A DNA stretch of 64,000 nt from Nonomuraea africana (GTDB lineage: Bacteria > Actinomycetota > Actinomycetes > Streptosporangiales > Streptosporangiaceae): NCBI RefSeq assembly GCF_014873535.1, contig NZ_JADBEF010000001.1, forward strand, positions 6,262,001 to 6,326,000. Reading direction: 5' to 3'. This document shows, in pieces, positions 22,752 through 31,370 of the stretch. The notes beneath the pieces are model-generated. The model saw nothing but the letters and a program-made list of their open reading frames with translations. It was not told the DNA's origin and did no database searches. The position numbers and the translations under genes are program-made. How positions within the stretch are numbered: the stretch's first letter is position 1; every line of letters starts with the position of its first letter.

Positions 22752-23803
22752 TCGCCGACATCGCCCCTGGGCTCGCGGCCCCCGCCTTCGTCTACGACCT
22801 GGCGGCACTGGACGCGCACGCCGCCGCCGTGCGCGCGGCGCTGCCCGGCATCGAGCTCTACTACGCGGTCAAGGCCAACCCCGACCCCGAGCTCCTGCGG
22901 GTGCTCTCCGCCCACGTGGACGGGTTCGAGGTGTCGTCGGCCGGCGAGCACGCGCACGTCAGCGCCGTCCTGCCGGGCGCGCGCCTGGCCGTGGGCGGGC
23001 CGGGCAAGACGGACGCCGAGCTGCGCCTGCCCGCGCACCGCCTGCACGTCGAGTCGCCGTTCGAGCTGCGGCGCCTGCTCGATCATCAGGTACGGGCCGA
23101 CGTGCTGCTGCGGCTGAACCTCCCGCTGGAGACGGCCGGTGCCGCCCTGACCATGAGCGGCCCCTTCGGCATGGACGCCCAGGGCCTGGCCGAGTGCCTG
23201 CCGCTGTTCACCGAGCGGGTCCGGCTGCGCGGGGTGCACGCCCACCTGGCCAGCGGCCTGGAGGCGCCCGCGCTGCTCGACCTCGCCCGGGTGCTGCTCG
23301 CCCAGCACGACGAGGAGGTCAACGTCGGCGGCGGCATGGCCGTCTCCTACACCTCGCCCGAGCGCCGCTTCGACTGGTCCGCCTACGGCACCGGGCTGAC
23401 CGCGCTACGCCGTCCTGGCCAGGTGGTCCGCATCGAGCCCGGCCGTGCGCTGACCGTCTACTGCGGCTTCTACGTGACCCGGGTGATCGACGTACGGCGG
23501 GTGCACGGCGCGGCCTTCGCGATCGTCCACGGCGGCACCCACCACCTGCGCACGCCCGCCACCAAGGGCCACTCGCAGCCGTTCACCGTGCTGCCGACGG
23601 GGTCGGGGCCCGGCGTCGAGGACACCCCCGTGACGGTCGTGGGCCAGCTCTGCACGCCGAAGGACGTGCTCGCCAGCCAGGTCAGGACCTCGATCAGGGT
23701 GGGCGACACCGTCGTGTTCGCCATGGCGGGCGCCTACGCGTGGAACATCTCCCACCACGACTTCCTCATGCACCCGAAGCCCGGCTTCCACTACCTGACC
23801 TAG
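22748..23803 (+). CDS. PLP-dependent fold-type III decarboxylase (siderophore-associated)
   Basis: A 351-aa protein of the ornithine/diaminopimelate decarboxylase fold. The PLP lysine is in YYAVKANPDPELL (residues ~38-50), the glycine-rich phosphate site in NVGGGMAVSY, and the C-terminal beta domain carries GQLCTPKDVL (the catalytic-Cys region) and AGAYAWNISHHDF. It may supply an amine building block or decarboxylate a citryl-amino-acid intermediate, as SbnH does in staphyloferrin B synthesis; that analogy is inference. The GTG start overlaps the previous stop (GTGA). The 3' end overlaps convergent adnB by 38 bp. Confidence 0.85.
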   Translation: MIADIAPGLAAPAFVYDLAALDAHAAAVRAALPGIELYYAVKANPDPELLRVLSAHVDGFEVSSAGEHAHVSAVLPGARLAVGGPGKTDAELRLPAHRLHVESPFELRRLLDHQVRADVLLRLNLPLETAGAALTMSGPFGMDAQGLAECLPLFTERVRLRGVHAHLASGLEAPALLDLARVLLAQHDEEVNVGGGMAVSYTSPERRFDWSAYGTGLTALRRPGQVVRIEPGRALTVYCGFYVTRVIDVRRVHGAAFAIVHGGTHHLRTPATKGHSQPFTVLPTGSGPGVEDTPVTVVGQLCTPKDVLASQVRTSIRVGDTVVFAMAGAYAWNISHHDFLMHPKPGFHYLT

Positions 23804-26800
23804 GGATCGACTCGATCAGCGCGACCAGCCCCTCCTCGTCGAGCAGGTCGACGGGGCGGACGGTCTGGTTGAACCGCACGTAGTGGAAGGCCGCGCCGAC
23901 CTGCTCCAGCGGGACTCCCGCCAGGTGCGACCAGGCCAGCCGGTAGGCGGCCAGTTGGACGGCCGCGCCGCGGGCGGCCTTGCCGGACGGCGGGCGTCCG
24001 GTCTTCCAGTCGACCACCTCGTAGGAGCCGTCCTCGCGCTCGAAGACGGCGTCCATCCGACCGCGCACGAGGCGGTCGGCGATCATCGTCTCGAACGGGA
24101 CCTCGAGGTCGAGCGGCTCGCGCCCGGACCACTCGCTCTCCTCGAACCGCTCCTGGAGCTCGGAGAGGCGGGCGTCGAGCTCCTCGGGCTCGTCGAAGGC
24201 CCCCGGCAGCTCGAAGTCGTCGATGAGCCGCTGCTGACCCCATCGCGACTCCAGCCACTTGTGGAAGGAGGTGCCGCGGCGGGCGAGCGGCGCGGGCTGG
24301 GTCGGGACGGGCCTGCGGATCCTGCGGGCCAGCGCGCCCGCGTCGGTGGCCAGCGTGACCAGGGACGAGACGGTCAGCTTGGCGGGCAGCTCGACCGTGG
24401 TCCGCGACCGGCCGCGGCTGGTGGCGCGCTCGCGCAGCAGCAGGTCGGTGTCGCGCTCCCAGGCGCGAAGGCGCTCCTCGTCGCCCTCGCTGAGCGGCTC
24501 GTCCTCTTCGGGGGTCTCCGCCTCTGGTGTCACCTCCATCAAGGCGGCCTCCACCAGGCGGGCGCCGTCCTCGATGCCCTGCTGGCGGGCGCCGCCCGGG
24601 GTGAGCGGCCACTGTGCCTCGGCGGGCTCGGCGAGCAGCGGGTTGGTGGCGCCCTCCTCGGGTGCGGCCGCCCACACCGCGGCCGTGCCGCAGGTGTCGC
24701 GGATCTCCAGCAGGAAGTCGGAGGGTTCGAGCGGCTTCGAGGCGGTGCCCCACCGGTAGCCGGACGCGATGAGGTGGTAGTGGGCGCGGGTCACCGCGAC
24801 GTAGGCCAGGCGGCGCTCCTCCGTCAGATCGCGCTCGCGGCAGCGCGCGTCGAAGGCGGCCAGCTCGTCCTTGGTCAGCCCGGTCAGGCGGGGCAGGTCG
24901 GCGGCGTCGCCGCGCAGCGCGTACGGCAGCTTGCGCGGGTTGTCGGTCCACCGGCTGTTGGTGACCGGCGTGGCGGGGAAGATGCTGCCCTTGGTGATGC
25001 CGTTGGCGCTCAGCAGCTGCGACAGCCCCGGCACGACGACGATCGGCCACTCCAGGCCCTTGGAGGCGTGCACGGTCATCAGCTTCACGCTGTTGCTCTC
25101 GCCGACCCTGCCCGCCTCGAGGCCGAACTCCTCGCTCTCGGCCGCCTCCAGGTAGGCCAGGAACGCGCCGAGCGTCGGGTCCTCGGAGTCTCCGGCGAAG
25201 CGGGAGGCCGCATCCAGGAAGGCGTCGAGGTCGGCACGGGCCGCCACCGCGCCCGCCGTCCCCGATCGCGCCGCCACCTCGATGTCGAGGCCCATGCGCC
25301 GCTCGGCCTCGGAGATCAGGTCGGGCAGCGGCTGGTGCGTGTGGGCGCGCAGGTGGCGCAGCTCCTGGGCGAGCGCCACCATCCTGGTCCTGGCCAGCGG
25401 GGAGAACGCGGCGAGCCACTCCTCTCTGTCGGGCAGCTCGTCCAGGGCGTCCACGAGGCTGCCGCGCTCCTCGGCGAGGTCGGAGACGGCCTGGTCCAGC
25501 GGGTCTGCGGGCCGTTCGGCGCCTTCCCGCAGCTCGCGGTTGAGCTCCCTGGCGAACTCGCCGAGCTGCCTCAGGTCGGCGGGGCCGATCCGCCAGCGCG
25601 GCCCCGCCAGCAGCCTGGCGAGGGCGTCGCCCGCGCTCGCGTCGTAGAGCACCCTGAGCGTGGCCACGAGATCGCTGACCTCGGGCACGGTCAGCAGGCC
25701 GCCGAGACCCACCACCTCGACGGGGATGTCGCGCTCTTCGAGCGCTCTGCGCAGCGCGGGGAACTGCGACCGCTTGCGCGCGAGCACCGCGATGTCCTGG
25801 GGCTGGACGGCCGGCGTCTTCTTCCGCTCGCCGTCGCCCCACGGCAGGCCGTCGGGCGCGAGCTCCTGGCCGAGGGCCCGTTTGACCTGGTCGGCGACCC
25901 ACCTGGCCTCGTCCTCCGCCGTCTCGTGAAAGGCGCAGGTGACGCGGCCCCTGTCGACGCGGTTGGGACCCGGCACGAGGACCGGCACCTCGCGGGCCTC
26001 CATGCGCAGCGGCAGCTGGATCCGCGCGGCCACGTCGAGCACGCGGTCGCCGTTGCGGAAGCTGACGCTGAGCTGCCTGACGGGGGCCTGGTCGCCCTTG
26101 GCGGTGCGGAAGTCGGTGACGAAGCGCCGCAGGTTGCCCGAGGACGCGCCGCGCCAGCCGTAGATCGACTGGCAGGGGTCGCCGACGGCGGTGACGGGGT
26201 GGCCGTTGCCGTACAGGCTGCGCAGCAGCACCAGCTGGGCGTGGCTGGTGTCCTGGTACTCGTCGAGCAGCACCACCGAGAAGCGGGAGCGCTCGATGCG
26301 GCCGACGTCCGGGTGGTTGGCCGCGATACGGGCGGCCAGCGACATCTGGTCGCCGTAGTCGATGACCTCACGGGCGCGCTTGAGCCGCTCGTAGGCCTCG
26401 ACCAGCGGAAGCAACTGCTCGCGGGCGTCCTGGACGGCCAGCGGCCTGCGCTGCCGCACGGTGACCGCCTCGGCCGCCTTGCCGCGCAGCCACTCGCCCA
26501 GCCTCCTGACGTCGCTCGCCGAGCGCAGGTGCTCCGACAGCTCGCCCGCCAGCTCCAGGACGGCGGCCGTGACCGAGGGCGGGCCCAGCTCGATCTTGTC
26601 CATCGGCCCGTCGTACATCGCCACCACTCTGCTCGCCAGCTGCCAGGCGACGGCCGGGGTGACCAGGCGCATGGTCGGTTCGAGCGCCTCGCGGACGGCG
26701 TGGTCGGTGACCAGGCGGGCGGCGTAGGCGTGGTAGGTCGAGACCGTGGGCTCGTTGTCGAGCAGCTGCGAGGGGACCAGGCCCGCCTCCGCCAGGCCGT

Positions 26801-27053
26801 TCAGCCGCTCCCTGACCCGGTGCGCCAGCTCGGCCGCGGCCTTGCGGGTGAAGGTGAGCCCGAGGATGCGTTCGGGCTTGGCCAGGCCGTTGGCCACCAG
26901 CCACACGACCCTGCCCGCCATCGTCTCGCTCTTGCCCGAACCCGCGCCCGCCATGACGACCATCGGCTCCAGCGGGGCCTCGATGACCACGGCCTGCTCG
27001 GGGGTGGGCGGTCTGATGCCGAGCTTGCCGGCCAGCTCGACGGGGCTCAGCAC
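23766..27053 (-). CDS. adnB: AdnB subunit of the AdnAB helicase-nuclease
   Basis: A 1095-aa protein, the length I recall for mycobacterial AdnB. The N-terminal UvrD-like motor has Walker A AGAGSGKS at 35-42, LTFTRKAA, LLDEYQDTSHAQ, GDPCQSIYGWRGA and VAVTRAHYH. The C-terminal RecB-type nuclease has GTSFHKWLE, GRMDAVFE and VVDWKTGRPP (the D-x-K core), then QLAAYRLAW. With AdnA it forms the ATP-dependent end-resecting motor-nuclease of actinobacteria. Its GTG start overlaps the adnA stop (GTGCTGA). Its 3' end overlaps the siderophore decarboxylase gene by 38 bp on the other strand. Confidence 0.95.
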   Translation of the reverse strand: MLSPVELAGKLGIRPPTPEQAVVIEAPLEPMVVMAGAGSGKSETMAGRVVWLVANGLAKPERILGLTFTRKAAAELAHRVRERLNGLAEAGLVPSQLLDNEPTVSTYHAYAARLVTDHAVREALEPTMRLVTPAVAWQLASRVVAMYDGPMDKIELGPPSVTAAVLELAGELSEHLRSASDVRRLGEWLRGKAAEAVTVRQRRPLAVQDAREQLLPLVEAYERLKRAREVIDYGDQMSLAARIAANHPDVGRIERSRFSVVLLDEYQDTSHAQLVLLRSLYGNGHPVTAVGDPCQSIYGWRGASSGNLRRFVTDFRTAKGDQAPVRQLSVSFRNGDRVLDVAARIQLPLRMEAREVPVLVPGPNRVDRGRVTCAFHETAEDEARWVADQVKRALGQELAPDGLPWGDGERKKTPAVQPQDIAVLARKRSQFPALRRALEERDIPVEVVGLGGLLTVPEVSDLVATLRVLYDASAGDALARLLAGPRWRIGPADLRQLGEFARELNRELREGAERPADPLDQAVSDLAEERGSLVDALDELPDREEWLAAFSPLARTRMVALAQELRHLRAHTHQPLPDLISEAERRMGLDIEVAARSGTAGAVAARADLDAFLDAASRFAGDSEDPTLGAFLAYLEAAESEEFGLEAGRVGESNSVKLMTVHASKGLEWPIVVVPGLSQLLSANGITKGSIFPATPVTNSRWTDNPRKLPYALRGDAADLPRLTGLTKDELAAFDARCRERDLTEERRLAYVAVTRAHYHLIASGYRWGTASKPLEPSDFLLEIRDTCGTAAVWAAAPEEGATNPLLAEPAEAQWPLTPGGARQQGIEDGARLVEAALMEVTPEAETPEEDEPLSEGDEERLRAWERDTDLLLRERATSRGRSRTTVELPAKLTVSSLVTLATDAGALARRIRRPVPTQPAPLARRGTSFHKWLESRWGQQRLIDDFELPGAFDEPEELDARLSELQERFEESEWSGREPLDLEVPFETMIADRLVRGRMDAVFEREDGSYEVVDWKTGRPPSGKAARGAAVQLAAYRLAWSHLAGVPLEQVGAAFHYVRFNQTVRPVDLLDEEGLVALIESIPRSGSGSRASGA

Positions 27054-30000
27054 ACCTGACCCCCGTTGTCGTTGACGGGGCAGCTCGCCCTGGCGGCGCA
27101 GGTGCGGCAGCCGTCGTTGACCTTCGCCTGGAAGAACGGCCCCGACATGCCGACGGCGACGGTGTCGACCATCTCCTTCGCCCAGTTGTCGGCCCTGTCG
27201 AGCGGCGACTGCGCCTGCTCCTTGGCCTCCTTGCCCGCCGCCTTGCCCACCTGGACCAGCGCGGCGCCGCCCGGCTCGGCCAGGCCGTGCCGCTTGAAGG
27301 CGTCGAGCAGCACCGCGAGCTGGTAGACGCCCAGCTGCGGGTGGCGGTCGAGCTCGTCGGGCCTGGGCTTGGAGGTGCCGGTCTTGAGGTCGATGATGAA
27401 CGCCCTGCCGTCCTCGTCGCGCTCGACCCTGTCGACGCGGCCCTTGATCTGCACGCCCTCCGAGACCGTCGCGACGAACGACTCCTCGGTGGCGACCAGG
27501 GTGCGGCCGTTGTCCTGCTGCCACTTCATGAACCTGGCGATCATCTGCTCGGCGACCCTGCGCTGCTTGCGGTTGAACCACACGCCGCCGAAGTCGAGCT
27601 CGGTCCAGATGTCGTCGAGGCGCTTGCCGAGCAACTCCTCGCTGGCGAGGTCCTCAGTGGCCAGGACGGCGAGCGCGTGGACGACCGTGCCGAGCCCCTG
27701 TGCCGAGCTCGTGCCCGCCGCGCCCACCGCGGTCTCCAGGAGCCAGCGCAGGCCGCACTTGGTGAAGCTCTCCACCGCCGAGGGCGAGATGCTCACGATG
27801 CCGTCGGGCCAGCTCAGCGGGCGGTCGTCGGACAGCTCCGTGAGGGCGTACCACTCGCTCGGATGCGCGCCCCGCACACCCTGCCGCGCCAGGCGCGCCA
27901 GGTGCTCGGCGGCCTTCCTGCGCATCGTCTCCGGCTGGGCGGTGTCGGTGACCACGCTGCGCAGGTCGGCGACCAGCGCCGACAGGTTCAACCACCTGGC
28001 GTGGTCGTCGACCGTCGCCTCCTCCACCGCTCCCGGCATCAGCTCCGACAGGAACCGCGAGGGACGCTCGTCGGCGTCCTCGCCGCCCACGGCGGTGACG
28101 ACCAGCCGCTTCCTCGCCCTGGTGGCGGCCACGTAGAACAGGCGGCGCTCCTCCGCCAGCTGCTTGGCGGCCAGCGCGGCGGCGGTCGCGTCGGTGAAGT
28201 CGAGCGGCGCGCCCTCGGCCAGCTCGACCAGCTCGTCGATGCCCAGCAGGGAGCCTTTCAGCCTGATGTCGGGCCACACGCCTTCCTGCACGCCCGCGAC
28301 GATCACGAGGTCCCATTCCAGGCCCTTGGCGCGATGGGCGGTGAGCACCCGCACGGCGTCGCCGTCGGGGGCGCGCTCGGCCAGCGTGTCACCGGGGATC
28401 TCCTGGGAGGAGAGGTCCTCGAGGAACACCTCGGGACCGGCCTTCGGCATCCTGTCCACGAACCTGGCCGCGTAGTCGAACAGCGCCACGACCGCGTCGA
28501 GGTCCCTGTCGGCCTGCGCCCCCCTGGCGCCGCCCGCCAGGCTGAGCTCGGTCCACCGCTCGGCCAGGCCGCTGGCCTGCCATACCGCCCAGATCACGTC
28601 CTCCGCGGTGCCACCCGCCTGGACGGCTTCGCGGGCGGTGGCGATGAGCCTGGCGACGCGTTCGGCGGGGACGGCGATGTGAGGCTCGATCCTGACGAGC
28701 TCCCTGGCGTCCCTGAGTGCGGCGATGAGCAACTCTCCCGAGGACCGCGGCACCTCCCGCCGGTACCCGTGCTCGTCGTCCTCGTCGTCCTCGTCGTCCT
28801 CGTCGTCCTCGGAGGGCGTCGCCGCGCTCTGTGGGACGGCTTCCATGAAGGGCGCCGCCTCCCCTTCGGAGAGCGCCGCCCCTCCCTCGGAAAGCGTCGC
28901 CGTCCCCTCTGAGGGCGTCCTCTCGTCCTCGGAGAGGGGCCTCTCCCCCGCAGAGAGCGTCGCCGTCCCCTCGGAGAGGGTCCTCTGCCCCTCGGAAAGG
29001 GTCCCTTCGCCCTGTGAGGCGGCGTCTACGACGGGTGGCGTCGCCTCGTCCTCAGGGGTCTCGGCTTCGGGGGTGTCGGCTTCGGATGGTGGTGTCGCGT
29101 GGGTGGCCTCGTTCTCGGCGATTTTGAGGGCGCGCCGGAGACGGCGTACCCCGAGCATGTCGGTGCCGCCGAACGGGCCGGTGAGCAGCTCCTCGGCCAC
29201 CGCCTCGTCGAGCGCGGCGGGGGTCAGGGCGACGCGCAGGGTGGTGAGCAGGGGACGGACCCCCGGCTCCTGCGCCAGCGGCACCTCGTCACCGGCCACC
29301 ATCGTGGGGACCCCTGCGCTCACCAGCGCCCGCCGCAGCAGTGGCACCTGCCGTTCGGCCGAGCGCACCAGCACCGCCATCCGATGCCATGGCAGACCCT
29401 CGATGAGGTGCGCCCTGCGCAGGGTGTCGGCCACCACGGCCGCCTCCTGGGTGACGCTGTCGGCCAGCAGCACCCGCACCTCGCCGTGGTCGGTGTCCGG
29501 CGTCGGAGTGAGGTCCCTGTGCCCGCGCGCCTTCTGCCTGTCGGGACGCTCCCACGTCCGCACGGGGTGCGGTTCGGCGGACACCCCGCGCGAACCGCCG
29601 TGCGAGGAGGTCGCCCCGAGCCCGGGTGAGTCCGGAGCCACGGGCGTCGTCTGAGGAGCCGGGGTGGCGGAGACCGCGGCGGCCCCGAAGGCGTCGGTGG
29701 AGGTGGCCGGCGCTCCAGAGCCGTCCACGGCGGCGCCCGGAGGTGTGAGGGTCGGCTGCGGGATCGAGGCGGACCCGGAAGGCCCCGAGGCGTCGACATC
29801 CCGCGGCACAGGGGTCGAGGCGGAACCGGAAGATCCCGAGGCGTCGACATCCCGCGGCGCGGGGGTCGAGGCGGAACCGGAAGGTCCCGAGGTGTCGACC
29901 GCGGCGTCCCGAGGCGTGGGGGTCGAGGGCGACGGAGGGGGTGCCGGATGAGGCGCCGGTGTGGCTGACGGGGAAGGCGTCGTCTGGGGATCGAAGGAGG

Positions 30001-31030
30001 GGGGCGGCTGGGGGGCGGGGGCCGCGGGGAGGCGGGCGGCGACGCGGCGGGAGGCCGCGAGCAGGTCCGCGCCGCTGCGGCGCGAGACGCGCAGCGCCAC
30101 AACAGGCGCGGGACGGCCCGCGCGGTCGCGGAAGCGCTCGGGGAAGCGGAGGATGCCCTGGACGTCGGCCCCGCGGAACCCGTAGATCGACTGGTCGGGG
30201 TCGCCGACCGCGATGAGGTCGCGGCCGTCGCCCGCCAGGTGCCTGAGCAGGTGCTCCTGCGCGGGGTCGGTGTCCTGGTACTCGTCGACGAACACCACGT
30301 CGTATGCCGAGCGCTCGCGGTGCCGTACCGAGGGGTCGGCCAGCAGCGCGGCGGCCGCCCTGATCAGCTCGGCGTAGTCGAGCGACAGCTCGGGGTCGAG
30401 GTCGAAGCGTTCCTGGTAGCGCTGGGAGAAGCGTCCGGCGGCGACCCAGTCGGCCCTGCCGTACTGCCGGCCGAGGTCGACCAGCCGCTCGGCGTCCAGT
30501 CCTCGCTCGCCCGCGCGGGCCAGGAAGTCGCGCAGTTCCTCGGCGAAGCCGCGCGTCTTGATCGCCTCGCGCAGCGACTCGGGCCAGAACGGGGCGCCCT
30601 CCTCGAGCTCGCCGTGCAGGAGGCGGCGGATCTCGAGGAGCTGCTCGGGACCGGTGAGGAGGCGAGGCGGCTGCCTGCCCTCCAGGACGGCCTCGCGGCG
30701 CAGCAGCGCGTAGGCGTAGCTGTGGAAGGTGAGCGCGAACGGGGTGCGGGTGGTGCGCCGCATCCGGGCCGTCACCCGCTGGCGCAGGTCCTCGGCGGCC
30801 TTGCGGCTGAAGGTGAGGATGAGGACCCGCTCGGGATCGACGCCGCGCCGCTCGACGCGGTCGACGACGGCCTCGACGATCGTGGTGGTCTTGCCGGTGC
30901 CGGGACCCGCCAGGACCAGGAGCGGGCCGCCCTGGTGCGCGACCACGGCACGCTGGTCACGGTCGAACACAGGAGGCGCAACGGCGCCCCCGCCCCCACG
31001 CCGCACCAACCGCCAGGTCTGACCACTCAC
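27047..31030 (-). CDS. adnA: AdnA subunit of the AdnAB helicase-nuclease, with two large low-complexity insertions
   Basis: I chose GTG 31030 (MSGQTWRLVRR); 1327 aa against about 1045 recalled for mycobacterial AdnA. The motor has Walker A GPGTGKT at 42-48, VFVDEYQDTDPAQ and GDPDQSIYGFRGA. The C-terminal nuclease has GRVDRVE and IIDLKTG, plus an iron-sulfur cysteine set (one Cys in FTKCGLRW and three in the terminal CRTCAARASC). Two inserts explain the extra length. Residues ~336-516 are Pro/Ser/Thr-rich with PRDVDASG repeats. Residues ~639-761 hold LSEGxxx heptapeptide repeats and an EDDEDDED acidic run. Both fall between conserved motor motifs and should be surface loops. Confidence 0.93.
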   Translation of the reverse strand: MSGQTWRLVRRGGGGAVAPPVFDRDQRAVVAHQGGPLLVLAGPGTGKTTTIVEAVVDRVERRGVDPERVLILTFSRKAAEDLRQRVTARMRRTTRTPFALTFHSYAYALLRREAVLEGRQPPRLLTGPEQLLEIRRLLHGELEEGAPFWPESLREAIKTRGFAEELRDFLARAGERGLDAERLVDLGRQYGRADWVAAGRFSQRYQERFDLDPELSLDYAELIRAAAALLADPSVRHRERSAYDVVFVDEYQDTDPAQEHLLRHLAGDGRDLIAVGDPDQSIYGFRGADVQGILRFPERFRDRAGRPAPVVALRVSRRSGADLLAASRRVAARLPAAPAPQPPPSFDPQTTPSPSATPAPHPAPPPSPSTPTPRDAAVDTSGPSGSASTPAPRDVDASGSSGSASTPVPRDVDASGPSGSASIPQPTLTPPGAAVDGSGAPATSTDAFGAAAVSATPAPQTTPVAPDSPGLGATSSHGGSRGVSAEPHPVRTWERPDRQKARGHRDLTPTPDTDHGEVRVLLADSVTQEAAVVADTLRRAHLIEGLPWHRMAVLVRSAERQVPLLRRALVSAGVPTMVAGDEVPLAQEPGVRPLLTTLRVALTPAALDEAVAEELLTGPFGGTDMLGVRRLRRALKIAENEATHATPPSEADTPEAETPEDEATPPVVDAASQGEGTLSEGQRTLSEGTATLSAGERPLSEDERTPSEGTATLSEGGAALSEGEAAPFMEAVPQSAATPSEDDEDDEDDEDDEHGYRREVPRSSGELLIAALRDARELVRIEPHIAVPAERVARLIATAREAVQAGGTAEDVIWAVWQASGLAERWTELSLAGGARGAQADRDLDAVVALFDYAARFVDRMPKAGPEVFLEDLSSQEIPGDTLAERAPDGDAVRVLTAHRAKGLEWDLVIVAGVQEGVWPDIRLKGSLLGIDELVELAEGAPLDFTDATAAALAAKQLAEERRLFYVAATRARKRLVVTAVGGEDADERPSRFLSELMPGAVEEATVDDHARWLNLSALVADLRSVVTDTAQPETMRRKAAEHLARLARQGVRGAHPSEWYALTELSDDRPLSWPDGIVSISPSAVESFTKCGLRWLLETAVGAAGTSSAQGLGTVVHALAVLATEDLASEELLGKRLDDIWTELDFGGVWFNRKQRRVAEQMIARFMKWQQDNGRTLVATEESFVATVSEGVQIKGRVDRVERDEDGRAFIIDLKTGTSKPRPDELDRHPQLGVYQLAVLLDAFKRHGLAEPGGAALVQVGKAAGKEAKEQAQSPLDRADNWAKEMVDTVAVGMSGPFFQAKVNDGCRTCAARASCPVNDNGGQVC

Positions 31031-31370
31031 AGCTCTAGATTCCACCAGACCACAGGGGTAGATCGTGCCGAGTTGACCGGTCTCCTCACGCGATCCGCCC
31101 ACGGTATCGAGGGAAATCTCCGATCCGTCCTCCGACACGCGGCGCATTTCATGCACATCCGTTACGGCAAGCGTGGCTCAAGGCCACCGTGGTCACCGCT
31201 GACCGTCCGTCCATCACGCGTGCTCCAGCAGGACTTCGGCCACGCACCGAAACGTCGTCCGCTTCACGTGACGACGTAACGGTGGGCACCGGAGTCCGGC
31301 TGGAGTGGCGTGCTTGGACGGGGCTCAGCCGGTGACGGCGGTGGGCTTCACTCCGCTTGCCGTACAGGAA
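31031..31370. repeat. Intergenic region with dispersed repeat elements
   Basis: This 340-bp stretch upstream of adnA and downstream of the DUF885 gene has no supported gene. It carries GTTACGGCAAGCG (31161-31173) facing CGCTTGCCGTAC (31354-31365), an inverted pair. It also has CTCCAGCAGGACTTCGGCC (31223-31241), the inverse of 10104-10122. Both motifs belong to the repeat family around whiB7. The adnA promoter should also lie at its left edge. Confidence 0.5.
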
